From: Comamonas badia DSM 17552
GTDB taxonomy: Bacteria > Pseudomonadota > Gammaproteobacteria > Burkholderiales > Burkholderiaceae_C
Assembly (NCBI RefSeq): GCF_000484635.1
Contig: NZ_AXVM01000014.1
Location: 1-32,513 of the forward strand
Length of the DNA stretch: 32,513 nucleotides
Reading direction: 5' to 3'
Below, piece after piece: positions 9,275-21,622 of this stretch. Below the pieces are notes generated by a model. The model was not told the DNA's origin and did not search any database. It worked only from the letters and a program-made list of their open reading frames with translations. Within the stretch, counting starts at the first letter, position 1. Each line of letters begins with the position of its first letter. A program made the translations under genes and the position numbers.

Positions 9275-11002
9275 ATGACATTACACCTCCACGGTCTGGC
9301 AGTCGCGCAAGGTATTGCGCAAGGGCGGGCCGTTGTGGTGCAAAGCAGAAGTTCGGGTGTACCGCGCCGCCAGATTTCTGATGACCAAGTGCCAGAGGAA
9401 TTGAGGCGCCTGGGCCAGGCGCGCGACGCATTGGCGCGAGAATTGCAAGGGCTGCTGGTCACCGTGCCGCGCGACGCTCCAGCCGAGCTTGCTGCCATGA
9501 TTGACGTTCACCTGCAGCTGCTTCAGGATGAGGCGCTGCAAGATGCGGTTGCGGTATGGATCACGGAGCATCATTACAACGCCGAATGGGCGTTGACGAC
9601 GCAGATGGATTTGTTTGCACGCCAGTTCGACGCCATGTCGGACGCCTATCTGCGCGAGCGCAAGGGTGATCTGAACCAGGTTGTTGAGCGCTTGCTGCAC
9701 CATCTGGGTGGATTGCCTCTTGCGCCGGTTGCGCCCCCTGCATCGCACGATGCTGATCCGCGCATTCTCGTGGCGCACGACCTGTCTCCGGCGGACATGT
9801 TGCGTTACCGGGAGGGCGCGTTCGCGGGATTCGTGACCGACGTTGGCGCGGCGACCAGTCATACGGCCATCGTGGCTCGCAGCATGGGCATCCCGGCCGT
9901 GGTGGCGGCCCGCGGCGCAAGCGAGCTGGTTCAGCCTGATGCGTGGCTCATCCTGGATGGCGATGCGGGGGTGGTACTCGTCGATCCGCCGGCCGAGGTT
10001 CGGGCGCAGTATCGGAGGCGGCAATTGGAGTTGGCGCGGCATGACGAAGAACTGGAGTATCTGGCTGCCGTGCCCGCATGCACGAGCGATGGTCAGGCGG
10101 TGCAATTGCTGGCGAACATCGAGAGCCCCCAGGACGTGCCGATGGCCCTGCGTTCAGGCGCCGTGGGTGTCGGGCTCTTCCGAACGGAGTTTCTTTTCAT
10201 GGGGCGCGGCAGTGACTTGCCTGGCGAGGAAGAACAATATGCCGCCTACCGTTCCGTAGTGGAGGGAATGAAAGGCCTGCCGGTGACCATCCGTACGATA
10301 GACGTGGGCGCAGACAAGCCATTGGATGGAGCACGTGCTGGAGCCAATCCTGCGCTGGGGCTCAGGGCCATACGCTGGAGTCTCTCGGATTTGCCCATGT
10401 TCCGCACCCAGTTGCGAGCCTTGCTGCGGGCGGCTGTGTTTGGGCCGGTGGGTGTCCTCTTTCCCATGGTGGCGAATTTGGATGAGGCCCGCCGGGCTTC
10501 GACTCAGGTAGAGCTGGCGCGTGACGAATTGGCGGCTCGAGGCATGCCTGCAGGCGCGGTGCGGCTGGGTGCGATGGTTGAAGTGCCCGCCGCCGCATTG
10601 CTGGCTGAAGACTTCCTGCAGCAGTTTGATTTTCTCTCCATCGGGACGAACGACCTGATTCAGTACACCCTGGCCATTGACCGCAGCGATGAAACCGTGG
10701 CCCATCTGTATGACCCGCTGCACCCGGCCGTGCTGAGATTGATCGCGATGGTGCTGGCTGCTGGCGAGCGATGCGGCAAGGAAGTGAGCCTCTGCGGCGA
10801 AATGGCCGGTGATGCGTCCCTCACTCGCTTGCTGCTCGGAATGGGTTTGCATCGTTTTTCGATGCAGCCGACATCCATCCCGCGCGTCAAGCAGCAAATT
10901 CTGCGGAGTGATGCGGCGGATTTGAAAGCGTGGGCGGAGCAAGTGGTGCGATCGCAGACGCCCAGGTCCATCTGGAATGCGAGGTCGCCCAGTACTACTT
11001 GA
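9275..11002 (+). CDS. ptsI: Phosphoenolpyruvate-protein phosphotransferase, Enzyme I
   Basis: Takes phosphate from phosphoenolpyruvate and gives it to HPr. The product is 575 residues, the usual size. The phosphorylated histidine is His196 in GAATSHTAIVARSMGIPAVV. The PEP-binding C-terminal barrel shows GLFRTEFLFMGR, SIGTNDLIQYTLAIDRSD and the active-site cysteine Cys507 in SLCGEMAGD. There is no GAF or EIIA fusion, so this is ordinary Enzyme I rather than PtsP. The ATG at 9275 gives the family start MTLHLHGLAVAQGIAQGRAV; an in-frame GTG at 9236 would add 13 residues unlike the family. It lies 78 bases after HPr and converges on lipB; no clear terminator is seen between them. Confidence 0.96.
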   Translation: MTLHLHGLAVAQGIAQGRAVVVQSRSSGVPRRQISDDQVPEELRRLGQARDALARELQGLLVTVPRDAPAELAAMIDVHLQLLQDEALQDAVAVWITEHHYNAEWALTTQMDLFARQFDAMSDAYLRERKGDLNQVVERLLHHLGGLPLAPVAPPASHDADPRILVAHDLSPADMLRYREGAFAGFVTDVGAATSHTAIVARSMGIPAVVAARGASELVQPDAWLILDGDAGVVLVDPPAEVRAQYRRRQLELARHDEELEYLAAVPACTSDGQAVQLLANIESPQDVPMALRSGAVGVGLFRTEFLFMGRGSDLPGEEEQYAAYRSVVEGMKGLPVTIRTIDVGADKPLDGARAGANPALGLRAIRWSLSDLPMFRTQLRALLRAAVFGPVGVLFPMVANLDEARRASTQVELARDELAARGMPAGAVRLGAMVEVPAAALLAEDFLQQFDFLSIGTNDLIQYTLAIDRSDETVAHLYDPLHPAVLRLIAMVLAAGERCGKEVSLCGEMAGDASLTRLLLGMGLHRFSMQPTSIPRVKQQILRSDAADLKAWAEQVVRSQTPRSIWNARSPSTT

Positions 11003-11064
11003 TTGATAGCGACTGGCGCAATATGCACAGGTGCTGGCGTTGGGTTCAATCTGAATTCCGGAAC

Positions 11065-11769
11065 TCAGCCTGCAAGCAATGCCCGCAGATGGCTTGCGAG
11101 GCGACCGGCAGCGTCCTGCCACGTAGTGCGCACGCCAACGCTCGAAAGATCCAGGGTAGCAAGACCTGCGTAACCGCAGGGATGTATGTTTGCAAAAGGG
11201 GTCAGGTCCATGGTCACGTTGAGCGCTATCCCGTGGTATGTGCAGTGGCGGCTGACCTTGATGCCCAGCGCGGCGATTTTGCCGACATCGGTGAAATCCG
11301 GAACGGGAGCGGCGTTGCTGGCGGCGCGGTACTGCGGGCGCTGCGGCAGCATGGCGTGGCCGGCTGGGTCGCTCAGGCGCACGTAAATGCCCGGCGCTCC
11401 CGCAACGCGGTGGCCGGTGATGCCGTACTCAGCCAAGGTGCGGATCACTGCCTCCTCAAGCTGATGAACGTATTCCTTGACACCATAGCCCCGGCCTCGG
11501 CGTCGCAGATCCATCAGCGGATAAGCCACCGCCTGGCCAGGGCCGTGGTAGGTGACCTGGCCTCCGCGGTTCGTTTGCACAACGGGAATGCCGTGGGTAT
11601 CAAGGATGTGAGACGAATTTCCCGCAACGCCTTGCGTATAAACCGCCTCATGCTCGCATAACCAGAGCTGATCGTCCGTTGTCTCATCGCGTGCCAGCGT
11701 GAACGCCTGCATTGCCCGTTGTGTGGCCTCGTAGTCGGTGCGTCCGAGCGTACAGGTGTGCAGAGGCAC
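11065..11769 (-). CDS. lipB: Octanoyl-[acyl-carrier-protein]:protein N-octanoyltransferase
   Basis: Transfers octanoate from acyl carrier protein to lipoyl domains, the first step of protein lipoylation. The product is 234 residues. [12 protein letters not shown] (69-80), the catalytic lysine Lys164 in [10 protein letters not shown] and the catalytic cysteine Cys198 in HPCGYAG are all present. About 30 residues (roughly 131-160) are inserted between GIYV and the lysine motif compared with E. coli LipB. The start is a GTG whose G is the last base of the upstream gene's TAG, so the two are translationally coupled. lipA, often the next gene, would have to lie elsewhere. Confidence 0.96.
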   Translation of the reverse strand: MPLHTCTLGRTDYEATQRAMQAFTLARDETTDDQLWLCEHEAVYTQGVAGNSSHILDTHGIPVVQTNRGGQVTYHGPGQAVAYPLMDLRRRGRGYGVKEYVHQLEEAVIRTLAEYGITGHRVAGAPGIYVRLSDPAGHAMLPQRPQYRAASNAAPVPDFTDVGKIAALGIKVSRHCTYHGIALNVTMDLTPFANIHPCGYAGLATLDLSSVGVRTTWQDAAGRLASHLRALLAG

Positions 11770-12080
11770 TACAAAACCACCTTCACCAGGGGATGGGCCG
11801 TCAATGCGCGGTACAGTGCGTCCAGCTGTTCGCGGCTGGTTGCGGTCACAGTGATGGTGACACCCAGGTAGTTGCCCTTGCTGCTCGGACGCAATTCCAC
11901 GGTGGACGCGTCAAAGGTGGGATCAAATTGGCGTGCCAACTGCGTGACGGCACCGACAAAGCCATCATGCTGCCTGCCCATGACCTTGATGGGGAACGCG
12001 CTGGGGTATTCGATCAGGCTCTCTTGCGGTTCACTGGCGTTGCGGCCAATGATGGGAAGGGGGGGCTCCGTGCTGTTCAT
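11769..12080 (-). CDS. DUF493 / YbeD-like protein
   Basis: Small protein of the YbeD family (DUF493), often found next to lipB and thought to have a regulatory role, though its function is not established. The 103-residue product has the family core: [13 protein letters not shown], then a helix, then the strand [22 protein letters not shown] and a C-terminal helix before HPLVKVVL. This fits the ACT-like ferredoxin fold proposed for YbeD. It ends one base into lipB, as in many proteobacteria. Its ATG at 12080 lies 127 bases from the divergent atpI start, so the two operons share this intergenic region. Confidence 0.88.
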   Translation of the reverse strand: MNSTEPPLPIIGRNASEPQESLIEYPSAFPIKVMGRQHDGFVGAVTQLARQFDPTFDASTVELRPSSKGNYLGVTITVTATSREQLDALYRALTAHPLVKVVL

Positions 12081-12155
12081 GCGATGTAGGATAACAGCGC
12101 GCCGGGTTCGGGGGAGCAGACGAAAGCGGAGAAAAATGCAAGCCGATATGCGAGA

Positions 12156-12186
12156 TTTTCAGTACCCCCGGGTTTTTACGTATAAT
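12156..12186 (+). promoter_or_regulatory. Candidate promoter of the ATP synthase operon
   Basis: A perfect TATAAT at 12181-12186 lies 21 bases before the atpI GTG. A weak -35 (TTTTCA at 12156-12161, 19-base spacer) lies upstream. The position, directly before the first atp gene, supports it; the -35 is uncertain. Confidence 0.6.
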
Positions 12187-12207
12187 CGCAAAGTTTTGTG
12201 ACTGAGT

Positions 12208-12768
12208 GTGGGTGGCACTGCCGTGTCGTTGGATACGAAGGATAAGGTGGTGGCTGGGCGCCCGTTTGCAAGTACAGCCTCAGTGCCTTCTATCGAGTGG
12301 GAGGAAGAGCCTTTTCACCGCTTGACTGGCAATGAGGCGCGCGACTGGCGCAGTCGCCATCCACAGCTCCCCATCGTGCGGGCGTTGGCTTGGGAGGCGC
12401 TTACGGGCGTTCTGGTCGCCATGTTGGCGTGGCTGGTCACGCAACGAGCCGATGTGGCGTGGTCTGTGGCATATGGGGCCTTGGCGGGTGTGCTTCCGGC
12501 GGCGTTGGCTGCATGGGGTTCTGTTCGCTGGGCGCGGTCGGGCTTTCCGCCTGGCGCGGCTTTGGCTGGGCTGCTGGTGTGGGAGGTGGTCAAGCTGGTA
12601 TTGACTGTGGGGTTGCTTGTGGCAGCCCCGAAATTTTTGGGTGTGCCGATCTGGCCGGCGTTGCTGGTGGGTCTGGCGCTGACAATCAAGATGTACTGGG
12701 TCGGCCTGTTCTGGGTGGGGCCTGGCAAATGCAGAACGACGCGGAGAGAATATACCGATGGCTGCTGA
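12208..12768 (+). CDS. atpI: ATP synthase subunit I (AtpI-like)
   Basis: Membrane protein encoded at the head of the atp operon; it is not part of the finished enzyme and is thought to help assemble the c-ring. The product is 186 residues from the GTG at 12208, or 181 from a second GTG at 12223 (giving MSLDTKDK). About 65 hydrophilic residues come first, then four membrane spans (around LTGVLVAMLAWLV, VAYGALAGVLPAALAAW, ALAGLLVWEVVKLVLTV and WPALLVGLALTIKMYWV). The E. coli protein is shorter. Its end overlaps the atpB start by 11 bases. Assignment rests on position and topology, since AtpI sequences vary widely. Confidence 0.85.
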   Translation: MGGTAVSLDTKDKVVAGRPFASTASVPSIEWEEEPFHRLTGNEARDWRSRHPQLPIVRALAWEALTGVLVAMLAWLVTQRADVAWSVAYGALAGVLPAALAAWGSVRWARSGFPPGAALAGLLVWEVVKLVLTVGLLVAAPKFLGVPIWPALLVGLALTIKMYWVGLFWVGPGKCRTTRREYTDGC

Positions 12769-13657
12769 GAGCGCTGTGACATCTGCTGTGGAGCATGGTC
12801 CCACGGCTGGCGAATACGTCATTCACCATCTGCATTTCTGGCAGAACAAGGCGTCCACCGCGGTGTTTGACATGTCGGTGATCCACATCGACACGGTGAT
12901 TTTTTCGGTGTTGCTGGCGGCGCTCACCTTCTGGATTCTCTGGGCGGCGGCGCGCAAGGCCAGTTCAGGCGTCCCCGGTCGGTTTCAGGCGGCCGTGGAA
13001 ATGCTGGTGGAGTTCGTCGACAACGAAGCCAAGGGCATCATCAAGAATGCCGAAAGCCGCAAGTTCGTTGCTCCCTTGGGTCTGTCCATCTTCGTCTGGG
13101 TCACCTTGATGAACACCATGGACCTGCTCCCCGTTGATTTGCTGCCCACCCTCTGGGCCAAGGTGGTGGGGGCCTTCGGTGGCGATCCCGCACATGCCTA
13201 CCTGCGCGTGCTGCCCACCGCGGACGTTTCCGGCGCCATGGGGCTGTCGGTGGCGGTGCTGCTGATCTGCCTGTATTACAACGTCAAGATCAAGGGCCTG
13301 GGCGGTTGGGCGCACGAACTGGTGACCGCGCCTTTCGGGACTAGCAAGAATCCGGTCATGGCGGTGCTGCTAGGCATTGTGAATTTCGCGATGCAGATCA
13401 TTGAATTTGCCTCCAAGACGCTCTCGCACGGCCTGCGACTGTTTGGAAACATGTACGCGGGCGAACTGATCTTCATGCTGATCGCACTGATGGGCGGTGC
13501 GTTTGCGCTGACGGGGACCGGCATCGGCCTGTTCGTGGGGCACATCATCGCCGGGCTGGCCTGGGCCATCTTCCACATTCTGATCATCATCCTGCAGGCC
13601 TTCATCTTCATGATGCTGGCGCTGGTGTACATCGGTCAGGCCCACGATCACCATTGA
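12758..13657 (+). CDS. atpB: ATP synthase F0 subunit a
   Basis: Membrane stator subunit forming the two proton half-channels against the c-ring. The product is 299 residues with several membrane helices. The essential arginine is Arg227 in SHGLRLFGNMYAGE, and the conserved LVYIGQAHDHH end is typical of betaproteobacteria. Its ATG lies inside the end of atpI, 11 bases before that stop, with GGAGAGA upstream. Full length. Confidence 0.97.
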   Translation: MAAESAVTSAVEHGPTAGEYVIHHLHFWQNKASTAVFDMSVIHIDTVIFSVLLAALTFWILWAAARKASSGVPGRFQAAVEMLVEFVDNEAKGIIKNAESRKFVAPLGLSIFVWVTLMNTMDLLPVDLLPTLWAKVVGAFGGDPAHAYLRVLPTADVSGAMGLSVAVLLICLYYNVKIKGLGGWAHELVTAPFGTSKNPVMAVLLGIVNFAMQIIEFASKTLSHGLRLFGNMYAGELIFMLIALMGGAFALTGTGIGLFVGHIIAGLAWAIFHILIIILQAFIFMMLALVYIGQAHDHH

Positions 13658-13662
13658 TCTGA

Positions 13663-14004
<342 letters not shown>

Positions 14005-14106
14005 GTTCCTGACTGGGTTGGAGCAGGTGGTGCCTCGTTGGGATGCGCCAGACCTGCGGCCTAGTTTCGCGGCCCTGAACGGGTCGCCGCCATTCAAGGA
14101 ACCATC

Positions 14107-14577
14107 GTGAGCATCACCGCTACCCTCATCGTTCAGATCATCGTGTTTTTGCTGCTCGTGGCATTCACGATGAAGTTTGTGTGGCCGCCGATTGCGAATG
14201 CGTTGGATGAACGCGCGCAGAAGGTTGCTGACGGTCTCGCGGCCGCCGACAAGGCCAAGACCGAGCTGGCCGCCGCCAACCAGCGCGTCGAGCAGCAGCT
14301 GGCCGAAACGCGCAACGAAAGCACGCAGCGCCTGGCCGACGCCGAGCGCCAGGCCCGCGCCATCATCGAAGAAGCCAAGAGCCGTGCCAGCGCGGAGGGC
14401 AACAAAATTGTTGCCGCCGCCCAGGCCGAAGCGCAGCAGCAGAGCGTGCAGGCGCGCGAAGCGCTGCGTGAGCAGGTGGCGCAGCTCGCGGTCAAGGGCG
14501 CTGAGCAGATTCTGCGCAGGGAGGTCAACCCGGCCGTCCATGCGGAGTTGCTGGGCCGTTTGAAGACCGAGCTGTAA
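14107..14577 (+). CDS. atpF: ATP synthase F0 subunit b
   Basis: Peripheral stalk subunit that ties F1 to the membrane part. The product is 156 residues: one N-terminal membrane helix (about residues 5-24) followed by a long charged coiled coil rich in Ala, Glu, Gln and Arg. The start is a GTG at 14107 preceded by AAGGA; it gives [14 protein letters not shown], the family N-terminus. A 102-base gap without a gene separates it from atpE, a common position for processing or RNA structure between the highly expressed c subunit and the next genes. It lies ten bases before atpH. Confidence 0.97.
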   Translation: MSITATLIVQIIVFLLLVAFTMKFVWPPIANALDERAQKVADGLAAADKAKTELAAANQRVEQQLAETRNESTQRLADAERQARAIIEEAKSRASAEGNKIVAAAQAEAQQQSVQAREALREQVAQLAVKGAEQILRREVNPAVHAELLGRLKTEL

Positions 14578-14587
14578 GGAACACGCC

Positions 14588-15127
14588 ATGGCTGAGCTTG
14601 CCACTATTGCCAGGCCTTATGCGGAAGCGCTTTTCAAGGCGTGCACCGCCGAGGGCGCGGATCTGGGCGCCGCCACCGGATGGGTGGATCAACTCGCCGC
14701 CATTGCGGCCGATCCGCAGTTGCGCGACGTTGCCGAGAGTCCCAAGGTCACGTCCGAACAGGTGTTCGGCGTGGTCACTGCGGTGGCACGTGGTGCGTTG
14801 CCCCCGATGGCCAACAACTTCCTGCGGACGGTGATCGACAACGGCCGGCTGCGGGTTCTGCCCGAAATCGCCGAGCAATTCCGAGCCCTGGTCAACGAAA
14901 CCAAGGGTTCGTCGGACGCCGTGGTGGTCAGCGCTTTCCCCATCGACGCGGCGGCTCTCGCCGATCTGGGCTTGGTGCTGGAAAAGCGCTTTGAGCGCAA
15001 GCTCAACTTGTCGGTGCAGGTGGATCCATCCCTGATCGGGGGCGTGCGCGTGGTGGTCGGCGACGAGGTGCTGGACACTTCCGTCAAGGCCCGTCTGGAA
15101 CAAATGAAGGTTGCGCTTACGGCCTGA
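14588..15127 (+). CDS. atpH: ATP synthase F1 subunit delta
   Basis: Connects the peripheral stalk to the top of the alpha3beta3 head. The product is 179 residues, begins [18 protein letters not shown], the family N-terminus, and ends with the conserved segment [21 protein letters not shown]. An AAGGA ribosome binding site lies in the ten-base gap after atpF. Full length. Confidence 0.97.
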   Translation: MAELATIARPYAEALFKACTAEGADLGAATGWVDQLAAIAADPQLRDVAESPKVTSEQVFGVVTAVARGALPPMANNFLRTVIDNGRLRVLPEIAEQFRALVNETKGSSDAVVVSAFPIDAAALADLGLVLEKRFERKLNLSVQVDPSLIGGVRVVVGDEVLDTSVKARLEQMKVALTA

Positions 15128-15169
15128 ATGGCCCGAGCGCAGCAACTTTAACGAAGGAAGGAAAGAGCC

Positions 15170-16729
<1,560 letters not shown>

Positions 16730-16747
16730 GCGCAGGAGGAACCCGAC

Positions 16748-17614
16748 ATGGCAACAGGCAAGGAAATACGCGGACAGATCAAGAGCTTCGAGAATACGAA
16801 GAAGATCACCAAGGCCATGGAAATGGTCTCCGTTTCCAAGATGCGCAAGGCACAGGACCGCATGCGCGCGGCCCGGCCGTATGCCGAGAAAGTGCGATCC
16901 ATCGCTGCGCATTTGGGTGATGCCAATCCGGAGTACGTGCATCCGTTCATGAAATTGAACGATGCCAAGGCCGCCGGCATCATCGTGGTGACGACCGACA
17001 AGGGGCTCTGTGGAGGCCTCAACACCAACGTTCTGCGGATCGTCACCAACAAGCTGCGCGATCTTCAGGGCGCGGGCAAGGACGTGCAAGCAGTGGCCAT
17101 TGGCACCAAAGGGTTGGGATTCCTCAATCGTGTTGGCGCCAAGGTGGTGTCTCAGGCAACTGCGCTTGGCGATACCCCGCATCTTGAAAAGCTGATCGGA
17201 CCGGTCAAGGTTCTGCTTGACGCCTACTCCGAGGGAAAGGTGAGCGCGGTGTACTTGAGCTACACCAAATTCATCAATACCATGAGACAGGAGCCGGTAG
17301 TGGAGCAGCTGCTGCCGCTGTCGTCCGAGGAAATGCGCAAACACAAAAGCGGGCCTGGTTGGGATTATCTGTACGAGCCGGATGCGCAGAGCGTGATTGA
17401 TGATTTGCTGGTCCGCTATGTCGAATCGCTGATCTATCAGGCGGTGGCGGAAAACATGGCCAGCGAGCAATCGGCGCGGATGGTGGCCATGAAGGCCGCG
17501 ACGGACAACGCCGGCAACATCATCGGTGAGCTCAAGTTGGTCTACAACAAGACGCGCCAGGCGGCCATCACCAAAGAGCTTTCGGAAATCGTCGCTGGTG
17601 CGGCGGCCGTCTGA
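16748..17614 (+). CDS. atpG: ATP synthase F1 subunit gamma
   Basis: Central rotor shaft inside the alpha3beta3 head. The product is 288 residues. It begins with the helix [20 protein letters not shown], has [10 protein letters not shown] in the middle and ends with the conserved helix [23 protein letters not shown] lies before the ATG, 18 bases after atpA. Full length. Confidence 0.98.
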   Translation: MATGKEIRGQIKSFENTKKITKAMEMVSVSKMRKAQDRMRAARPYAEKVRSIAAHLGDANPEYVHPFMKLNDAKAAGIIVVTTDKGLCGGLNTNVLRIVTNKLRDLQGAGKDVQAVAIGTKGLGFLNRVGAKVVSQATALGDTPHLEKLIGPVKVLLDAYSEGKVSAVYLSYTKFINTMRQEPVVEQLLPLSSEEMRKHKSGPGWDYLYEPDAQSVIDDLLVRYVESLIYQAVAENMASEQSARMVAMKAATDNAGNIIGELKLVYNKTRQAAITKELSEIVAGAAAV

Positions 17615-19078
<1,464 letters not shown>

Positions 19079-19181
19079 TGTGGGCGCTTGGGCTGCGGTG
19101 CGTTGAGACTTGGCCGGGCGCAACCCCGGTCTTGATCACGCGGAGATAGCCCACAGCCAAACATCCAACCTAGGAGTCCCC

Positions 19182-19598
19182 ATGAATACGATCCATGTCG
19201 ATGTGGTCAGTGCCGAGGAATCCATTTTTTCAGGCGAGGCAAAATTCGTTGCATTGCCTGGGGAATCAGGTGAACTGGGCATCTTGCCCAAGCACACGCC
19301 GTTGATAACCCGCATCAAGCCGGGATCGGTGCGCATCGAACTCGCCAGTGGCGAAGAAGAATTCGTCTTCGTCGCAGGCGGAATTTTGGAGGTGCAGCCA
19401 GACCGCGTCACGGTGTTGTCCGATACGGCAATTCGTGGCCGCGATCTCGACGAAGAGAAGGCAGAAGCCGCCCGCAAGCAAGCGCAGGAGGCGTTGTCGC
19501 ATGCCAAGAGCGAGATTGATCTTGCACGTGCTCAATCGGAGCTGGCAATCATGGCGGCGCAACTCGCCGCTTTGCGCAAATTCCGTGAAAAGCGCTGA
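19182..19598 (+). CDS. atpC: ATP synthase F1 subunit epsilon
   Basis: Regulatory subunit that inhibits ATP hydrolysis and links the shaft to the c-ring. The product is 138 residues: an N-terminal beta-sandwich ([32 protein letters not shown]) and a C-terminal helical hairpin rich in Ala and Glu ending [10 protein letters not shown]. The ATG at 19182 is preferred, with AGGAG eight bases upstream; the in-frame start at 19110 gives an extension unlike the family. It is the last atp gene and is followed by a terminator. Confidence 0.97.
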   Translation: MNTIHVDVVSAEESIFSGEAKFVALPGESGELGILPKHTPLITRIKPGSVRIELASGEEEFVFVAGGILEVQPDRVTVLSDTAIRGRDLDEEKAEAARKQAQEALSHAKSEIDLARAQSELAIMAAQLAALRKFREKR

Positions 19599-19713
19599 CC
19601 TCGATCGATAAAAGGCGCGCACTGTTCAGGCGGTGCACTCGTTGAGCTCCATGACGCCCGCATCAACGCAATGCCAATCGGTTAAGCCGTTGCAAGGCTG
19701 AAGGCGGGTACAG

Positions 19714-19747
19714 AGGGAACGTGTTCAACCCGTTCCCTTTTTCTTTT
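19714..19747 (+). terminator. Intrinsic terminator of the ATP synthase operon
   Basis: AGGGAACG (19714-19721) and CGTTCCCT (19731-19738) form a perfect 8-bp stem with a nine-base loop, followed by TTTTCTTTT. It lies 115 bases after atpC, so the transcript has a long 3' tail. Confidence 0.88.
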
Positions 19748-19843
19748 GTCTGGCCTGGGGGCGGGCCTACCCGGTGCACGAGGGGACGTTGTGGGTACTG
19801 GCCGTTGATGGCGTGGTTTGGTCTGCCCCGGACAGCAGCGCGA

Positions 19844-20182
19844 TCAATACATCGGCACACCGGCATCCAGCTCCAGCGACCACGCGTGGATACCGCCGGC
19901 GATGTTGGCCACCTGCGTGAAGCCCTGATGCTCCAGGTACATCGCCACCTGCATGCTGCGCCCGCCCAGGTGGCACAGGCAGGCGATGGGGCGGGTTTTG
20001 TCCAGTTCGCCCAGGCGGGCCAGCAGCACGCCCATGGGGATGGTGACGAGCTCGAAATCCTCGGGCGCCACGCTGGCCGTTCTGATTTCCCAGGGCTCAC
20101 GCACATCCAGCACCACAGGGCGTGCGCTGGCGTGCTGCCGCAGCCAGCCGGCGAGATCGGCGGGGCGGATCTGCGCGATCAT
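19844..20182 (-). CDS. Single-domain rhodanese-like protein
   Basis: Small sulfurtransferase-type protein. The product is 112 residues, one rhodanese domain. The active cysteine is Cys70 in the loop CHLGGRS (70-76), fitting the C-X4-R pattern, and the CH2 motifs VVLDVREPWE and NIAGGIHAWS are intact, so it is probably active; the sulfur acceptor is unknown. No signal peptide is seen. It starts 16 bases after pcm on the same strand, so they are probably co-transcribed. In several Burkholderiales relatives I recall this pair followed by tolC; here the atp operon end lies downstream instead. Confidence 0.9.
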   Translation of the reverse strand: MIAQIRPADLAGWLRQHASARPVVLDVREPWEIRTASVAPEDFELVTIPMGVLLARLGELDKTRPIACLCHLGGRSMQVAMYLEHQGFTQVANIAGGIHAWSLELDAGVPMY

Positions 20183-20198
20183 GAATCTGCCGGTCCGG

Positions 20199-20906
20199 TC
20201 AGAAGCTGAAGCGCGATGGCTCGGGAAAGTTGCGCAGCCGCGCCGTCACTACGTCCCAGAGCTCGGCCGAAGTGAATCCGCCGTCGCTGCGCTCTACAAA
20301 AGTGGCACGCATCATCGGCGTGCTGCCCACGATGGCGCCCAGGCGCCCGCCGGGCGCCAGCAGGCCCGAGAGCCCCTGCGGAATCTGCGCCACCGAGCCG
20401 CTGAGCACGATCACGTCAAACGGACCGCCCACCATCTCGCGCGCGCCGTCGGCTTCCAGCACCTGGAAATTGCGCACGCCGGCGCGGGTGAGGTTGGCGT
20501 GCGCCATGTCCGCCAGGCGCGGCTCGATTTCCAGCGTGGTGACTTCCGCGGCCAGCCCGGCCAGCAGCGCGGCCATGAAACCCGAGCCGGCGCCGATCTC
20601 CAGCACCCGGTCGGTGTCCTTGACCTTCAAATCCTGCGCCATGCGCGCCTCCACGCGCGGTGCCAGCATGATCTGACCCAGGCGCAGCGCTTCGATCGGA
20701 TCGTCGTGCAGCGGGATTTCCATGTCGCTGAACGCCATGTCGCGGTAGTGCGCGGGAACGAAATCCTCGCGGCGCAGCGTTTGCATCAGGTCCAGCACGC
20801 GCTCGTCGAAGAGATTCCAGGGGCGCACCTGTTGCTCGATCATGTTGTAGCGCGCCTGTTCCAGGCGGTCGCTGGTATCGGCCAGCGTATTGAGCGGCAG
20901 GTTCAT
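20199..20906 (-). CDS. pcm: Protein-L-isoaspartate O-methyltransferase family protein
   Basis: S-adenosylmethionine-dependent methyltransferase of the family that repairs isoaspartyl residues in aged proteins. The product is 235 residues from the ATG at 20906, which has CGGAG eight bases upstream; a longer in-frame start adds residues unlike the family. The SAM-binding motif I is VLEIGAGSGFMAALLA, and GPFDVIVLSGSVAQIP is the next motif. The N-terminal segment RYNMIEQQVRPWNLFDERVL belongs to the subgroup often found with a rhodanese gene, whose true substrate has not been shown as far as I know. It is divergent from msrA across 113 bases. Confidence 0.88.
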   Translation of the reverse strand: MNLPLNTLADTSDRLEQARYNMIEQQVRPWNLFDERVLDLMQTLRREDFVPAHYRDMAFSDMEIPLHDDPIEALRLGQIMLAPRVEARMAQDLKVKDTDRVLEIGAGSGFMAALLAGLAAEVTTLEIEPRLADMAHANLTRAGVRNFQVLEADGAREMVGGPFDVIVLSGSVAQIPQGLSGLLAPGGRLGAIVGSTPMMRATFVERSDGGFTSAELWDVVTARLRNFPEPSRFSF

Positions 20907-20920
20907 GCAGGTACTCCGAA

Positions 20921-20956
20921 AGCAGGCCACACAGACGTGGCAAACCTGCTATTTTA
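20921..20956. promoter_or_regulatory. Dyad in the pcm/msrA divergent region
   Basis: AGCAGG (20921-20926) pairs with CCTGCT (20945-20950), and inside it CCAC (20927-20930) pairs with GTGG (20937-20940). Read on the minus strand, a TAAAAT -10-like box (20951-20956) lies directly upstream, but no good -35 is seen. It may be an operator or a 5'-UTR hairpin for pcm. Confidence 0.4.
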
Positions 20957-21019
20957 GGGAATGACAGCCGCCGCGCCCGGGTTATCCGTGGCGGTTTGCA
21001 AGGCTTTCAGGAGGCAGCG

Positions 21020-21562
21020 ATGAATACGCAGGAAACCATCACCCTCGCAGGCGGGTGCTTCTGGTGCACCGAGGCGGTGTTTGAAGAGGTGCGCGGCGTC
21101 ACCCGGCTGACGAGTGGCTACGCCAACGGCCAGGTGCGGCATGCGCCCAGCTACGAGGAGGTGTGCAGCGGCACCACCGGCTGCGCCGAGGTGATCCAGC
21201 TGCAGTTCGATCCGGCGCAGATCAGCCTGCGCCAGGTGCTGGAAATCTTTTTTGCCACGCACGACCCGACCCAGCTCAATCGCCAGGGCAACGATGTTGG
21301 CACCCAATATCGCAGCGGCGTGTATTACGGCGACCCGGCGCAGGGTGAGCTGGCGCGGGCACTGGTGCAGGAGTTGGCCGCCGAAGGCGGCTTTGGCGCG
21401 CCCATCGTGACGGAGATCGAGCCGCTGGCGCAGTTCTGGCCGGCGGAGGGCTACCACCAGCGCTACTACAGCAGCCATCCGCAGCAAGGCTATTGCGCCT
21501 ATGTCATCAGCCCCAAGGTGCAGAAATTGCGCAAAACCTTTGCGCAGCATCTCAAGGCTTGA
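21020..21562 (+). CDS. msrA: Peptide methionine-S-sulfoxide reductase MsrA
   Basis: Reduces the S-form of methionine sulfoxide in proteins back to methionine. The product is 180 residues from the ATG at 21020, which has AGGAGGC just upstream. The catalytic cysteine is Cys13 in GGCFWC (11-16). The motif GYHQRYYSSHPQQGYCAYV near the end carries Cys159, the likely resolving cysteine. There is no signal peptide, so it is cytoplasmic, and no MsrB fusion. Two oxidative or ageing repair genes, pcm and msrA, thus stand back to back. It converges on the minus-strand CNB gene 60 bases later. Confidence 0.96.
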   Translation: MNTQETITLAGGCFWCTEAVFEEVRGVTRLTSGYANGQVRHAPSYEEVCSGTTGCAEVIQLQFDPAQISLRQVLEIFFATHDPTQLNRQGNDVGTQYRSGVYYGDPAQGELARALVQELAAEGGFGAPIVTEIEPLAQFWPAEGYHQRYYSSHPQQGYCAYVISPKVQKLRKTFAQHLKA

Positions 21563-21622
21563 GAATGGATGGGCCGTCGAGGGTAGAGCAGGCGCCCTGG
21601 CGTGGTGTGGGCCGGACCGGTA

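Noticed and set aside
19663-20106. 147-codon minus-strand open frame after the atp operon
   Set aside because: It overlaps the rhodanese gene in another frame and runs over the atp terminator, and its product is Arg/Trp/Pro-rich.
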